Below, piece by piece: positions 45,604-53,982 of a stretch of DNA of 64,000 bases. The stretch comes from an uncultured Rhodopila sp. (GTDB lineage Bacteria; Pseudomonadota; Alphaproteobacteria; Acetobacterales; Acetobacteraceae), in NCBI GenBank assembly GCA_903932145.1, contig CAIZFE010000053.1, positions 45,166 to 109,165 on the forward strand, written 5' to 3'. How positions within the stretch are numbered: the stretch's first letter is position 1; the number at the start of each line of letters is the position of its first letter. Position numbers and translations under genes: made by a program. The notes under the pieces are model-generated. The model ran no database searches, had not been told where the DNA came from, and was given only the letters and a program-made list of their open reading frames with translations.

Positions 45604-46506
45604 ATGGCAAGCAGGACAGTCAGCTTCTACAGCGAGGGGACACGGCTATCAGGGGATCTGTTTCTGCCTGATGGCCTGACACCGGGCGAACAACGCGCCG
45701 GCATCGTGCTGTGCCACGGCTACACCGGCGTGCGGAACCTGTATCTGCCGGACACCGCCAAGGCGTTGACCGACGCAGGTTACGTCGTGCTGACGTTCGA
45801 TTACAAAGGCTGGGGCGACAGCGACGGCTCGAAATCTAGGCTTTCTCCGTACGGCCGCGTCATAGACTCCCAAGCGGCCCTGACCTTCCTGGGCGCACAG
45901 GACATGGTTGATTCCGACAGGCTGGGCATCTATGGCACCAGCTACGGCGGTGCCACTGTCGTCTGGACCGCCGCCGTCGATCCGCGCGTAAAAGCGGTCG
46001 TCTCGGTCGTCGGCATCGGCCATGGCCACCGCTGGATGCGCAGCGTCCGCCGCCCCGACGAGTTCGCCGACCTGCTCGCACGGTCGGAAGCCGATCGCAT
46101 CCGCCGTGTCATGACCGGACAGTCGGAGTTCGCCGACCGCGGTGACGTCCTGCTGCCAGACCGCCAATCCGCCGAACTCGCCGCTGCCGCCCGGCGCGGC
46201 AACCCCGGTGCTGTCGGCGAAATTCCCCTCGAATACATCGACGACACGCTTGGTTTTCATCCGGAATGGATCGTCGATAAGATCGCGCCCCGGCCGGTGC
46301 TGTTCATCACCAGCGACAACGACCGGCTGGTGCCCCCGGACGAAAGCGAGTCCCTGTATGCGAAAGCCGGGGAGCCGAAAAAGCTGATCGTGCTGAAAGG
46401 CTGGGGCCACTACGAGGTCTATGCCGGCGAGGCCTTCCGGCAGGTCATCGCCTCGACCCTAGCCTGGTACCAGCACTATCTGCCGGCGCGTCAGGCGAAG
46501 CTGTAA
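45604..46506 (+). CDS. Alpha/beta hydrolase (dienelactone hydrolase/acetyl xylan esterase-like)
   Basis: A 300-residue hydrolase with an N-terminal strand region, oxyanion motif VLCHGYTGVRNLYLPDTAKA, nucleophile elbow GIYGTSYGGATVVWTAA, acidic residue in ITSDNDRLVPPDE and histidine in LKGWGHYEVYAGEAF. It has no signal peptide and is cytoplasmic. Its 3' end overlaps the convergent glutathione transferase gene by 16 bp. The substrate cannot be inferred. Confidence 0.9.
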   Translation: MASRTVSFYSEGTRLSGDLFLPDGLTPGEQRAGIVLCHGYTGVRNLYLPDTAKALTDAGYVVLTFDYKGWGDSDGSKSRLSPYGRVIDSQAALTFLGAQDMVDSDRLGIYGTSYGGATVVWTAAVDPRVKAVVSVVGIGHGHRWMRSVRRPDEFADLLARSEADRIRRVMTGQSEFADRGDVLLPDRQSAELAAAARRGNPGAVGEIPLEYIDDTLGFHPEWIVDKIAPRPVLFITSDNDRLVPPDESESLYAKAGEPKKLIVLKGWGHYEVYAGEAFRQVIASTLAWYQHYLPARQAKL

Positions 46507-47114
46507 GGCCCGCCACGCTCCAACGCCGCCTTGTAGGCTGGACGCGCCTGAAAGTGCCGCACCCACGCATCGATGTTGGGGTAGGCGGCGCGGTTGGCGA
46601 GCACGCCGGCGATCTCGCCGACGAAACTCAGTTGGATGTCGGCGCCGGTCAGGCCGTCACCCAACAGATAGTCGCGGCCGTTCAGCGATGCGTTGATATA
46701 GCTGAGATGGTTGTCGATCTCGCTTTCGATCCGCAGACCGAGCGGTGCCCCGGCCGCGCCCAATCGTGAGACATACAGTTTGAGCAGGAGCGGCAACATG
46801 GCCGAACCTTCCGCAAAGTGCAGCCATTGCACGTACTCGTCGTGGGCGGGACTGGCCGGATCGGGCTGCAACCGGCCCGCGCCATGGTGGCGTATAATAT
46901 AGTCAATGATTGCGCCGGACTCGATGATGACGCGCCCGTCGTCCGTAATCACCGGAGATTTACCGAGCGGATGCACCGCCTTCAGTTCAGGCGGGGCCAG
47001 CCGGGTTTGGGCGTCGCGATGGTACTGCCTGATGTCGTAGGGGACTCCAAGCTCTTCCAGCAGCCACAGAATGCGCTGCGAACGCGAGTCGTTCAGGTGA
47101 TGCACGGTGATCAT
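46491..47114 (-). CDS. Glutathione S-transferase
   Basis: A 207-residue GST with the N-terminal thioredoxin fold (VHHLNDSRSQRILWLLEELG, VHPLGKSPVITDDG, IIESGAIIDYIIRHHG; the serine in SRSQR is the likely catalytic residue) and the helical C-terminal domain with LLGDGLTGADIQLSFVGEIA. The pattern fits the beta/theta-like bacterial group. The frame is open upstream, but the ATG at 47114 starts the domain. It is one of two GST genes in the window. Confidence 0.9.
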   Translation of the reverse strand: MITVHHLNDSRSQRILWLLEELGVPYDIRQYHRDAQTRLAPPELKAVHPLGKSPVITDDGRVIIESGAIIDYIIRHHGAGRLQPDPASPAHDEYVQWLHFAEGSAMLPLLLKLYVSRLGAAGAPLGLRIESEIDNHLSYINASLNGRDYLLGDGLTGADIQLSFVGEIAGVLANRAAYPNIDAWVRHFQARPAYKAALERGGPYSFA

Positions 47115-47229
47115 GGGACGGTTCCTCCTGGATCGGGGAGATGTCGGGATTGGCCGGTCCAATGCAAGACATGGACAGCCTCGCCCGGGATCGGTATCGG
47201 GCACCTTCTGATTGCCTGGAGGCTTCCCG

Positions 47230-47478
47230 ATGTCTGATGTTCCCCCCGACCGCCTGTCCAACGATCCCAGCAGCCAATTCTACGACGAGGATGTCCTGCG
47301 TCGCGGAATCGGCATCCGGTTCAAAGGCGTCGAGAAAACCAATGTCGAGGAATACTGCGTCAGTGAGGGCTGGGTCCGGGTCGCCGTGGGCAAGACCACC
47401 GACCGCCGGGGCAAGCCGCTGACGATGAAGGCGGTCGGGCCGGTGGAGCCGTATTTCCGCGATATCGCGCCGGAATAG
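47230..47478 (+). CDS. DUF3297 family protein
   Basis: An 82-residue protein from the ATG at 47230, seven bases after GGAGG. It matches the DUF3297 family: LSNDPSSQFYDEDVLRRGIG, IRFKGVEKTNVEEYCVSEGW and GKPLTMKAVGPVEPYF. It is a small soluble glutathione-peroxidase-like or unknown-function family common in proteobacteria. It stands alone, divergent from the GST gene. Confidence 0.88.
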   Translation: MSDVPPDRLSNDPSSQFYDEDVLRRGIGIRFKGVEKTNVEEYCVSEGWVRVAVGKTTDRRGKPLTMKAVGPVEPYFRDIAPE

Positions 47479-48469
47479 GCGCGGTCATGCCAGGGTAATC
47501 GAGGCACTGTTGGCGCGACCTCCGGGTCTTGGGTAACCAGCCGCTACGGGACCGCCATCGCCCCGGCCGGGTAAGGCAAGCTGCGACGATCCGCTTAGGT
47601 GCGTTGATATCGTCGGGCACCATGAATTTGCCTTTCGCGGCACCGATGCGTTGGCCCTTGGACGCGAACTTGATCGGTACCAGCCGAGTTGCTGGACGCT
47701 CGGCTGGTTTCGGACATCGCGGCGATGGTGTTGTCGGCGCCACCGTGTCCAACAGGACCGCCGGCAAACTGGACTACCAACGGACCTTCGGTTTTGGGAG
47801 ACCATCGATCGCGTGCGGGCTCGAGGCCATCACGACAGCGCAGCTTCGCCAGGGTTGCGGCGGTTCATGCGCCCTCAAAGACCCGGGGCGGTGATCCGGG
47901 CTGCGTCATGGCCTGTATCGGTTCGCGGGATTCGCGTGGCCACAGGCATATTTAAGATTGTATTATGTTATATATTACATCCTATAATTGTTATATTTGC
48001 GGCATATATGACCATACCAAACTGATGTGGTGATTATTACAACCATATGTAATCAGTTGATTGGATGATTCTCTCTGATTCGCTTGAATCGCAATCATTG
48101 TAATTTAATTTATTATCGTGACTATGTATCCGTTTTTAACAAATTTTGGATTGTTTTCTTCAACGCCAATGGACCCCACTTGGACGCATTATGGATTGAA
48201 AAATCGGACTCGCGGCGACGCGGCTTTACGGCGCCGACGGAGGTCCGAATCCAATCTGTCCGCTTATGGAAAAAACGGCGTGAATCGAGAGAATTTTATG
48301 GGAAATCAGTGTGATAATGTTTCGTAAATGACGCATATGAATGCAATTTGACGACAAATGAGCCGAATCGCGGCGCCGGTGTCTCGCGAAAATAACAAAA
48401 TATGATTAAAGGTATTTGACATGAGGCGGCCTTCCCGTTACGAACTGGAATGGAGTGATCGGAGGGCAC
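47479..48469. other. Non-coding gap with an AT-rich block
   Basis: About 990 bases lie between DUF3297 and the PEP-CTERM gene. The first 400 bases have normal GC content and include a fragment that resembles an antitoxin C-terminus (47597-47683, minus). From about 47950 to 48420 the sequence is markedly AT-rich, unlike the rest of the window. Open frames there (for example 48084-48314) have unconvincing composition. The block may be upstream regulatory DNA for the PEP-CTERM gene or acquired DNA. Confidence 0.55.
47597..47683 (-). pseudogene. Possible Phd/YefM antitoxin remnant
   Basis: The minus strand encodes RLVPIKFASKGQRIGAAKGK, then FMVPDDINAP, which resembles the C-terminal half of Phd-type antitoxins (KPVARLVP...GxxKGKFxVPDD). 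I could not find an N-terminal half in any frame upstream or a toxin gene downstream. If correct, this is a decayed fragment. The match is short and by eye. Confidence 0.3.
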
Positions 48470-49378
48470 ATGTTACGTTTCGTTAGGGTATTGGCTTTTG
48501 CCGCTTGCAGTCTGGTGGCAGTTTCAGCAGCTCAGGCGCAGACAAACTCAAGCCCGAATCTCATTGTGAATGGCGGTTTCATCGACGCGTTTGGGGACTC
48601 CACGGCCGGGACCGACGGCTCGGTGTCCTCGCAAAGTTTCGGTGGTACGGACCTGTCAGGTTGGACGAGCGCGGGAACGAATTCTTCGCCTGACTACTGG
48701 TTTGCTTCCCCGAGCGACCCCTTCAACAGCGGAGCGCTGGTCCCCACTGCCGCAGGGTATCAATGCTTTTACGGCCCTGGTTATTGTAACAATGGCTATG
48801 AGACCAGCGGCAACGTGCAGAATGGTTTCACCAGCGCTCCCAATGATCCGAATGGAACCGGCAACTTCATCGCGCTGGATGCCGACCCGGCCTACGCTGC
48901 GGCACTGTCACAAATCGTTAGTGGATTGATCCCCGGCCGTTTCTACGAATTGTCATTTTATTGGGCCATGGCTCAGCAGGCGACGCGGAACACACCCTAC
49001 GATGCTAATACTAATCCTAACTCGAATATCACCGCGGCGCTTTCGGCCACGTTTGGCGGTGTGACGCAGACAACCAGCACTGACACGATTACGGCGGGGG
49101 TCGTCACGGGTGATAATTCAGGTCAATACCTCGAGACCGTTTCTGGAGGTCAGGACAGCTTCGCGCCGTGGCAGAAGACCGTATTGTACTTCGTTGCGAC
49201 GGCGAGCACGCAGACGCTCACATTCCTGGCCACCAACGGCACTACGGGCGTGCCGCCGTTGGTGCTGCTGACCGACGTGCAACTCCAGTTGCCGGAGCCT
49301 GCCAGCCTTACCTTGCTGGCCGCCGGGACAGCGGGTTTGGCTTTTATACGCCGCCGCAGACGGATCTCCGCAGCCTAA
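48470..49378 (+). CDS. PEP-CTERM sorting domain-containing secreted protein
   Basis: A 302-residue exported protein. It has an N-terminal signal peptide (VRVLAFAACSLVAVSAAQAQ), then NLIVNGGFIDAFGDSTAGTD and a beta-rich DUF642-like body with LIPGRFYELSFYWA. The C-terminus LPEPASLTLLAAGTAGLAFI plus RRRRR is a PEP-CTERM anchor (PEP motif, membrane helix, basic tail). Such proteins are processed by exosortase and usually go with exopolysaccharide production. No exosortase gene is in the window. GGAGG precedes the ATG; the region just upstream is AT-rich. Confidence 0.9.
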   Translation: MLRFVRVLAFAACSLVAVSAAQAQTNSSPNLIVNGGFIDAFGDSTAGTDGSVSSQSFGGTDLSGWTSAGTNSSPDYWFASPSDPFNSGALVPTAAGYQCFYGPGYCNNGYETSGNVQNGFTSAPNDPNGTGNFIALDADPAYAAALSQIVSGLIPGRFYELSFYWAMAQQATRNTPYDANTNPNSNITAALSATFGGVTQTTSTDTITAGVVTGDNSGQYLETVSGGQDSFAPWQKTVLYFVATASTQTLTFLATNGTTGVPPLVLLTDVQLQLPEPASLTLLAAGTAGLAFIRRRRRISAA

Positions 49379-49403
49379 CGCGACGCCAACCATCAGCGGA
49401 TCG

Positions 49404-49490
49404 GTGGTCCGGTCAAGCCTTCCGTTATAGTCCCGCCTGACCGGACCACATGTTGCGGCATAGGTGGCCCGGACAAGCTGGGCGATACGG
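49404..49490. repeat. Palindromic repeat next to the PEP-CTERM gene
   Basis: GTGGTCCGGTCA (49404-49415) pairs perfectly with TGACCGGACCAC (49438-49449). It is followed by a degraded class A right arm, GGTGGCCCGGACAAGCTGGG (49463-49482). The remainder of the 377-bp gap to the P450 gene shows no gene. Confidence 0.7.
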
Positions 49491-49755
49491 GTTGAGACAG
49501 GAAGCGTCCTTCCAGTAACGACATGTGAGATTCTATAGGGCATGGGCGGGCTACCTGCGCTCGCACCTGCCGCCCAAGCCGGCTCGGACCCGGTTTGGCC
49601 AGGACCAGGAAACGAAGTGTCTTTCTACCCCCGCGCGTTGCAAAAAGTTCGCGCGGCGCGCCACCCCAGCACGGATGTCCCCATCAACCAGGGTGAGGCA
49701 GTTTGCCGGATCGGCCATCCTGGCGTACGACAGTACGACCAACAGGAAGTATCCC

Positions 49756-50976
49756 ATGTCAGCAACCTCCGCGCCGCTGTTCGACGTCCGCGATCCGGCC
49801 TTTCTGGCGAACCCGTATCCCGTTTTTCATAAGCTGCGGACGTTCTCTCCAGTGTTCAAAGCACCGGGCGGGCGCTGGTTCATCACCAAATACGACGACA
49901 CGCAGTTGATGTTGCGTGACCGCCGGTTCGGCAAGGACTTCGAAAATCCGGACTCTCTGATGCAGCGTTTCGGCGCCGGGGCGATGCAGGAACCCGCGGT
50001 CGCTGAGTTGTCGCACATGATGCTGATGCGTGATCCGCCCGACCACACCCGCCTGCGCGGCCTTGTCACCAAGGCCTTTACCGCCCGCCGGATGGAGGCG
50101 ATGCGAACACGCGTCCAGGAACTGACCGACCGGCTGCTGGACAAGGTGATCGCCAATGGCCGCATGGACGTGATCCGTGACCTCGCCTACCCGCTTCCCG
50201 TGCTTGTGATCTGCGAAATGCTTGGCATCCCGGAAGAAGATCAGGCGCGTTTCGTCACCGGCTCTGCGTCGGGCGGCGCGCTGCTGAACCCGACGCCGCC
50301 AACCCGGATGGAACTGGACAACGCGAACCGGGGGACACTGCAATCGGGCGCCTATTTCGAAGCGTTGTTCGAAAAGCGGCGGCGCGAACCGACGGACGAT
50401 TTGATCACCCAACTGGTGCAGGCCGAGGAAGCCGGCGACCGCCTGACCACCGCCGAACTGCGCGCCAATGTGCACCTGCTGTTTGCCGCCGGGCATGAAA
50501 CGACCGTCAACCTGATCGGCAACGGGTTCCTGTCACTACTGCGCCATCCGGACCAGTGGCAGATGTTGCGGGAAGACCCCTCGCTGATCCCGAATGCGAT
50601 CGAGGAAATCCTGCGCTTCGAATCGCCGGTTCAGGCGGTCGCCCGCACGGCGTCGGAGGCAGTCGAACTCAGCGGTGTCACGGTGGACCCGCACAGCATC
50701 GTGGTGGCGCTGATTGGCGCGGTCAACCGAGACCCGGCGGTGTTCGAAAACCCCGATCAATTCGACATTTCTCGAAAGGACCTCCGCCCGCTGTCATTCG
50801 GCGGCGGCATTCATTTCTGTCTCGGCGCCCAATTGGCTCGGATTGAGGCTGCGGTGGTATTCGAAACCGTGCTGCGCCGGTTGCCCGACCTGCGACTGGT
50901 GGAGCCGGAACACCTGAAATGGCGCTCCAGCTTCACGTTGCGTGGCCTGACCGAACTGCCCGTGGTCTGGGGGTAA
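49756..50976 (+). CDS. Cytochrome P450
   Basis: A 406-residue soluble bacterial P450. The I-helix oxygen-binding motif is AAGHETTVNLIGNG, the K-helix ExxR is in EEILRFESP, and the heme-binding loop is LSFGGGIHFCLGAQLARIEA with the cysteine ligand. AGGAAG precedes the ATG at 49756; the frame is open further upstream without family sequence. The redox partners are not nearby and the substrate is unknown. Confidence 0.93.
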   Translation: MSATSAPLFDVRDPAFLANPYPVFHKLRTFSPVFKAPGGRWFITKYDDTQLMLRDRRFGKDFENPDSLMQRFGAGAMQEPAVAELSHMMLMRDPPDHTRLRGLVTKAFTARRMEAMRTRVQELTDRLLDKVIANGRMDVIRDLAYPLPVLVICEMLGIPEEDQARFVTGSASGGALLNPTPPTRMELDNANRGTLQSGAYFEALFEKRRREPTDDLITQLVQAEEAGDRLTTAELRANVHLLFAAGHETTVNLIGNGFLSLLRHPDQWQMLREDPSLIPNAIEEILRFESPVQAVARTASEAVELSGVTVDPHSIVVALIGAVNRDPAVFENPDQFDISRKDLRPLSFGGGIHFCLGAQLARIEAAVVFETVLRRLPDLRLVEPEHLKWRSSFTLRGLTELPVVWG

Positions 50977-51020
50977 ACATACCAACGGCTGATGAGGGCG
51001 ACTCGCCGGCAGAGTATCCC

Positions 51021-51101
51021 GTCATGCCGACGCAGGTCGGCATCCACGTCTTTGATTATTGGAAATAAAGACGTGGATGGTGCGCCTTCGCGCACCACGA
51101 C
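51021..51101. repeat. Compound hairpins between convergent genes (probable bidirectional terminator)
   Basis: Three hairpins stand in a row: TGCCGAC/GTCGGCA (51025-51042), CATCCACGTCTTT/AAAGACGTGGATG (51041-51053 with 51067-51079, perfect 13-base arms) and GGTGCG/CGCACC (51079-51096). They lie between the convergent P450 and cupredoxin genes. The T- and A-runs at the loop ends could support termination. The sequence differs from class A and B repeats. Confidence 0.6.
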
Positions 51102-51146
51102 GATATGAGGACGATCCGCGTGTGTCAGTATCAAAATCGTTTGGTA

Positions 51147-51464
51147 TTACTTCACCACGACCTGTCCATGCATCTGCGGATGAAGTCCGCAGATGTAAGC
51201 GAATGTCCCGGCTTTGTCGAAGCGGTAGGCGAACGTCTTGTCGGTGTCGATCGCCTTGGATCGTACGCCGATGCCGGTCAGGACGATGGTGTGCGGGATA
51301 TCGTCGTCGTTGGTCCAGGTCACCTCGGTTCCTTTCGCGATCGACAGTTTCACCGGGGAAAAGGTGAAATTGTCGATCTTGACCGCGGCGCCGCCCTCTG
51401 ATCGCGCCGTGGCCGGAACAATCAGGCAGACCAGCAACAACCCGCCACAAATAAGTCTTTGCAT
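51147..51464 (-). CDS. Cupredoxin-domain periplasmic protein
   Basis: A 105-residue exported protein with signal peptide LICGGLLLVCLIVPATARS and an amicyanin/plastocyanin-like domain. The type 1 copper ligands are the histidine in DDIPHTIVL, then the C-x2-H-x4-M-like cluster CGLHPQMHG. It should be a periplasmic electron carrier or copper-binding protein. Its start is 11 bases after the stop of the metallophosphoesterase gene, so the two form an operon. Confidence 0.9.
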   Translation of the reverse strand: MQRLICGGLLLVCLIVPATARSEGGAAVKIDNFTFSPVKLSIAKGTEVTWTNDDDIPHTIVLTGIGVRSKAIDTDKTFAYRFDKAGTFAYICGLHPQMHGQVVVK

Positions 51465-51475
51465 GACGAAGGCCC

Positions 51476-52384
51476 TCAACCGGCCAGAGGCGTATCGACG
51501 ATGGCGAGCGGCGATTTCGCCGAAACCAGGCTGATCCTCGCGGTGCCAAGGTAATTCTTCAGCTCGCCGGCCGGAACCGGCATTGGGCCGGGACCCTTGG
51601 CGACACCCGGGACGCCCTGCGGGAATGCGGTGGAGCGGGCGGTATGGAAGGCGACGTGGCCCTCGACCTTCTGCATGACCTGATGGATGTGCCCGTTCAG
51701 GACTGTCACCGACCCGAATCGCTTCAGATACGACAACGCCTGTCCGCCATCGACCGTGCCCCAGCCCCAATCCTGATAGACCACCCAAAGCGGGACATGC
51801 GCGAACACCACGATCGGGGTGCTGGACGTCAGGTTTTTCACATCCTTTTCCAGCCATTCAAGCTGCTCGTGGCCCAGATCGCCGAGACCGTTGCCTTTCA
51901 GGTTGACGACGTTGACCAGTCCGATGAAGTGAACCCCCTGCGCGTTGAAGCTGTACCAGCCATCGCCGCGCTTTCCTTTGCCGTAATGGTTCAGATAGCT
52001 TTTGCGGTCGTCCTCCAGGATGTCGTGCTCGCCGGGAACCGTATAGGTTTGCAGCTTGGTGGCACCGAGCAACTGGGCGGCGGTGTCGAATTCCTCGGGT
52101 TTGGAGAGGTGGGTGATGTCGCCGGTGTGGATCAGGAACGCCGGTTTTTGCGACACCGCGTGATCCAACGCCTCCTGGAACGTGCCGGTCACGTTGGTGT
52201 TGACCGGTTTGTCGAAGCCCAGATGGCTGTCGCTGACCTGGGCGAAGCTGAAGCCTGTTTCCGCTGCTTGTGCCTGGCCGATGATGTGCGAGCGGGGAAT
52301 GCCGCCGGCGACGGTCCAGATCATGGCGCTGCCGGCCCAGGTCATGCACTTCAGAAAGCCGCGGCGATCTTGTTCGATACTCAT
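51476..52384 (-). CDS. Tat-exported metallophosphoesterase
   Basis: A 302-residue calcineurin-type phosphoesterase. The N-terminus MSIEQDRRGFLKCMTWAG carries a twin-arginine signal (RRGFLK). Metal-site motifs follow in order: VSDSHLG, HTGDITH, VPGEHDI (GNHD variant), VFAHVPLW and LNGHIHQ. It acts in the periplasm; the substrate is unknown. It is co-transcribed with the cupredoxin gene and divergent from an ECF sigma factor gene, which may control it. Confidence 0.9.
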   Translation of the reverse strand: MSIEQDRRGFLKCMTWAGSAMIWTVAGGIPRSHIIGQAQAAETGFSFAQVSDSHLGFDKPVNTNVTGTFQEALDHAVSQKPAFLIHTGDITHLSKPEEFDTAAQLLGATKLQTYTVPGEHDILEDDRKSYLNHYGKGKRGDGWYSFNAQGVHFIGLVNVVNLKGNGLGDLGHEQLEWLEKDVKNLTSSTPIVVFAHVPLWVVYQDWGWGTVDGGQALSYLKRFGSVTVLNGHIHQVMQKVEGHVAFHTARSTAFPQGVPGVAKGPGPMPVPAGELKNYLGTARISLVSAKSPLAIVDTPLAG

Positions 52385-52549
52385 GGGTTCGCTCCGTGTT
52401 GGTCTCGACGGCTATACTGAGGCGGAGCGAAGGATATTCCGGACAAAAGAAAGATTTTCTGGCGGGAATAAAGCCGGGGCAGGCGGGGTAAGATACGGGT
52501 TAGAACGGGCGGGTCATCCGGTCCGGGCCGGTCTTTGACGAGGCAAACA

Positions 52550-53074
52550 TTGGCGACAGACAGCCGCAACCGGCGATTTGAGCTGCTGGCGATGCCGCAT
52601 CTGGGTGCGGCGTTCAACCTCGCCCGCTGGCTGACCGGCAACACGACCGATGCCGAGGACGTCGTGCAGGACGCCTATCTGCGCGCGTTCCGGTATTTGG
52701 ATGCGTTCCGTGGCGATAATTTTCGGGTCTGGCTGCTGACCATTGTGCGCAACAGTTTCCTGGACTGGCTCAAGGACAACCGCTCCGGCCGACTGGTGTT
52801 CCAGCCCGCTCCGGTCGAATCCGACTGGATCGATCCCACACCCGGGGCCGAGGCCATGCTGCTGGAACGCGTCGATAGTGAAACGCTTGCCATCCTGATG
52901 GCCCGGTTGCCGGCGGAATACAGGGAGGTGCTGATCCTGCGCGAGATCGAAGACATGTCTTACAAAGACATCGCCGAGGTGACCGGCATCCCCGCCGGCA
53001 CCGTCATGTCGCGGTTATCCCGAGCGCGTTTGGCGCTGCGAAAAGCGTGGATTGCGAACGAGAAGACGCCATGA
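52550..53074 (+). CDS. ECF-type RNA polymerase sigma factor
   Basis: A 174-residue sigma-70 family factor. Region 2 is AFNLARWLTGNTTDAEDVVQ, then AYLRAFRYLDAFRGDNFRVW; region 4 is LPAEYREVLILREIEDMSYK, then DIAEVTGIPAGTVMSRLSRA. I favour TTG at 52550, six bases after GAGG; another TTG at 52535 is possible. The stop overlaps the anti-sigma start (ATGA). It probably activates its own operon and the divergent metallophosphoesterase/cupredoxin genes. Confidence 0.9.
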   Translation: MATDSRNRRFELLAMPHLGAAFNLARWLTGNTTDAEDVVQDAYLRAFRYLDAFRGDNFRVWLLTIVRNSFLDWLKDNRSGRLVFQPAPVESDWIDPTPGAEAMLLERVDSETLAILMARLPAEYREVLILREIEDMSYKDIAEVTGIPAGTVMSRLSRARLALRKAWIANEKTP

Positions 53075-53823
53075 ATCACGACCGCGCCAAAGCCTTGCTG
53101 CCCGCCTACGCGGATCGTCAGACCGGCCCTATCCGGCGCTTTCTGCTCGGCCTGCACATCGCTCGTTGCACGTCCTGCCTTGCGGAACTGGAGGCGATCC
53201 ATGCGATGCGCACCGCGATCCGCACCAATCTGCCGATCCACCGCGCTCCACCGTCGCTGGCGATGCGGATCGGATCGGCGTTGCCTCGGGAGGCTCCGCC
53301 GGTGGTGCGCCGGCCGTCCTTCGCGCGGTTCGGTTGGGCCGGTTCAGCGATGGCCGGAGGGTTGGCCGGTGTCGTTCTGACGCTGGCGGTGACACGGTTG
53401 ACGCCGCGGCCCGATCCGTTGGTCGCCGATGTGATTGCCGATCATGTGCGGTCGATGATGGGTGAGCACCTGATGGACGTGCCGACCAGCGATCAGCACA
53501 CGGTCAAGCCTTGGCTGTCGGCTCGGTTGGACCTGTCGCCGGTGGTGAAGGATTTGGCGCCCGAGGGGTATCCGCTGGTTGGCGGGCGGCTGGATTATGT
53601 CGATGGCCACCGGGCGGCGGCGATCGTGTACCGGCGGGACAAGCATGTGATCAATCTGTTCGCGTTCGTGTCGGATGACCGGTCGGATGCGGCACCGGTG
53701 CGGGACAGCCGGGACGGGTTCAACGTGATCCGCTGGCGGATGGGGGGGCTGACCTACGTGGCGGTTTCCGACGTGGAGGCGGCTCAGTTGATGGCGTTTG
53801 TGCGGCTGGTGGAGAGTGGGTAG
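53071..53823 (+). CDS. Anti-sigma factor with zinc-finger-like N-terminus
   Basis: A 250-residue membrane-anchored anti-sigma protein. The N-terminus has LLPAYADRQ...LHIARCTSCLAELE, a reduced zinc-finger (the CxxC pair with an upstream His). One membrane helix follows near residue 100 (AMAGGLAGVVLTLAVTRL), and the periplasmic domain includes VADHVRSMMGEHLMDVPTSD. That periplasmic part resembles the anti-sigma proteins paired with ECF factors in oxidative or metal stress. It is coupled to the sigma gene by ATGA. Confidence 0.88.
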   Translation: MNHDRAKALLPAYADRQTGPIRRFLLGLHIARCTSCLAELEAIHAMRTAIRTNLPIHRAPPSLAMRIGSALPREAPPVVRRPSFARFGWAGSAMAGGLAGVVLTLAVTRLTPRPDPLVADVIADHVRSMMGEHLMDVPTSDQHTVKPWLSARLDLSPVVKDLAPEGYPLVGGRLDYVDGHRAAAIVYRRDKHVINLFAFVSDDRSDAAPVRDSRDGFNVIRWRMGGLTYVAVSDVEAAQLMAFVRLVESG

Positions 53824-53982
53824 GTTGGGAACAGGCGCCCTGGACAGGAAGCATATCGGCACCAGACCCATGCAATGACGCGCGGGACAAACCCGTTGTT
53901 CGTCACCCGGTTTGCACGTCCGACCTCGCCAGCCGAAACCGTTTCAAGTTGTCCGGGCATCGGCATGCGGGCGCGCCCGGGA

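Noticed and set aside
48084..48327. Short open frames in the AT-rich block
   Set aside because: There is no ribosome site and the residue composition is unconvincing. Two overlapping frames are equally open.
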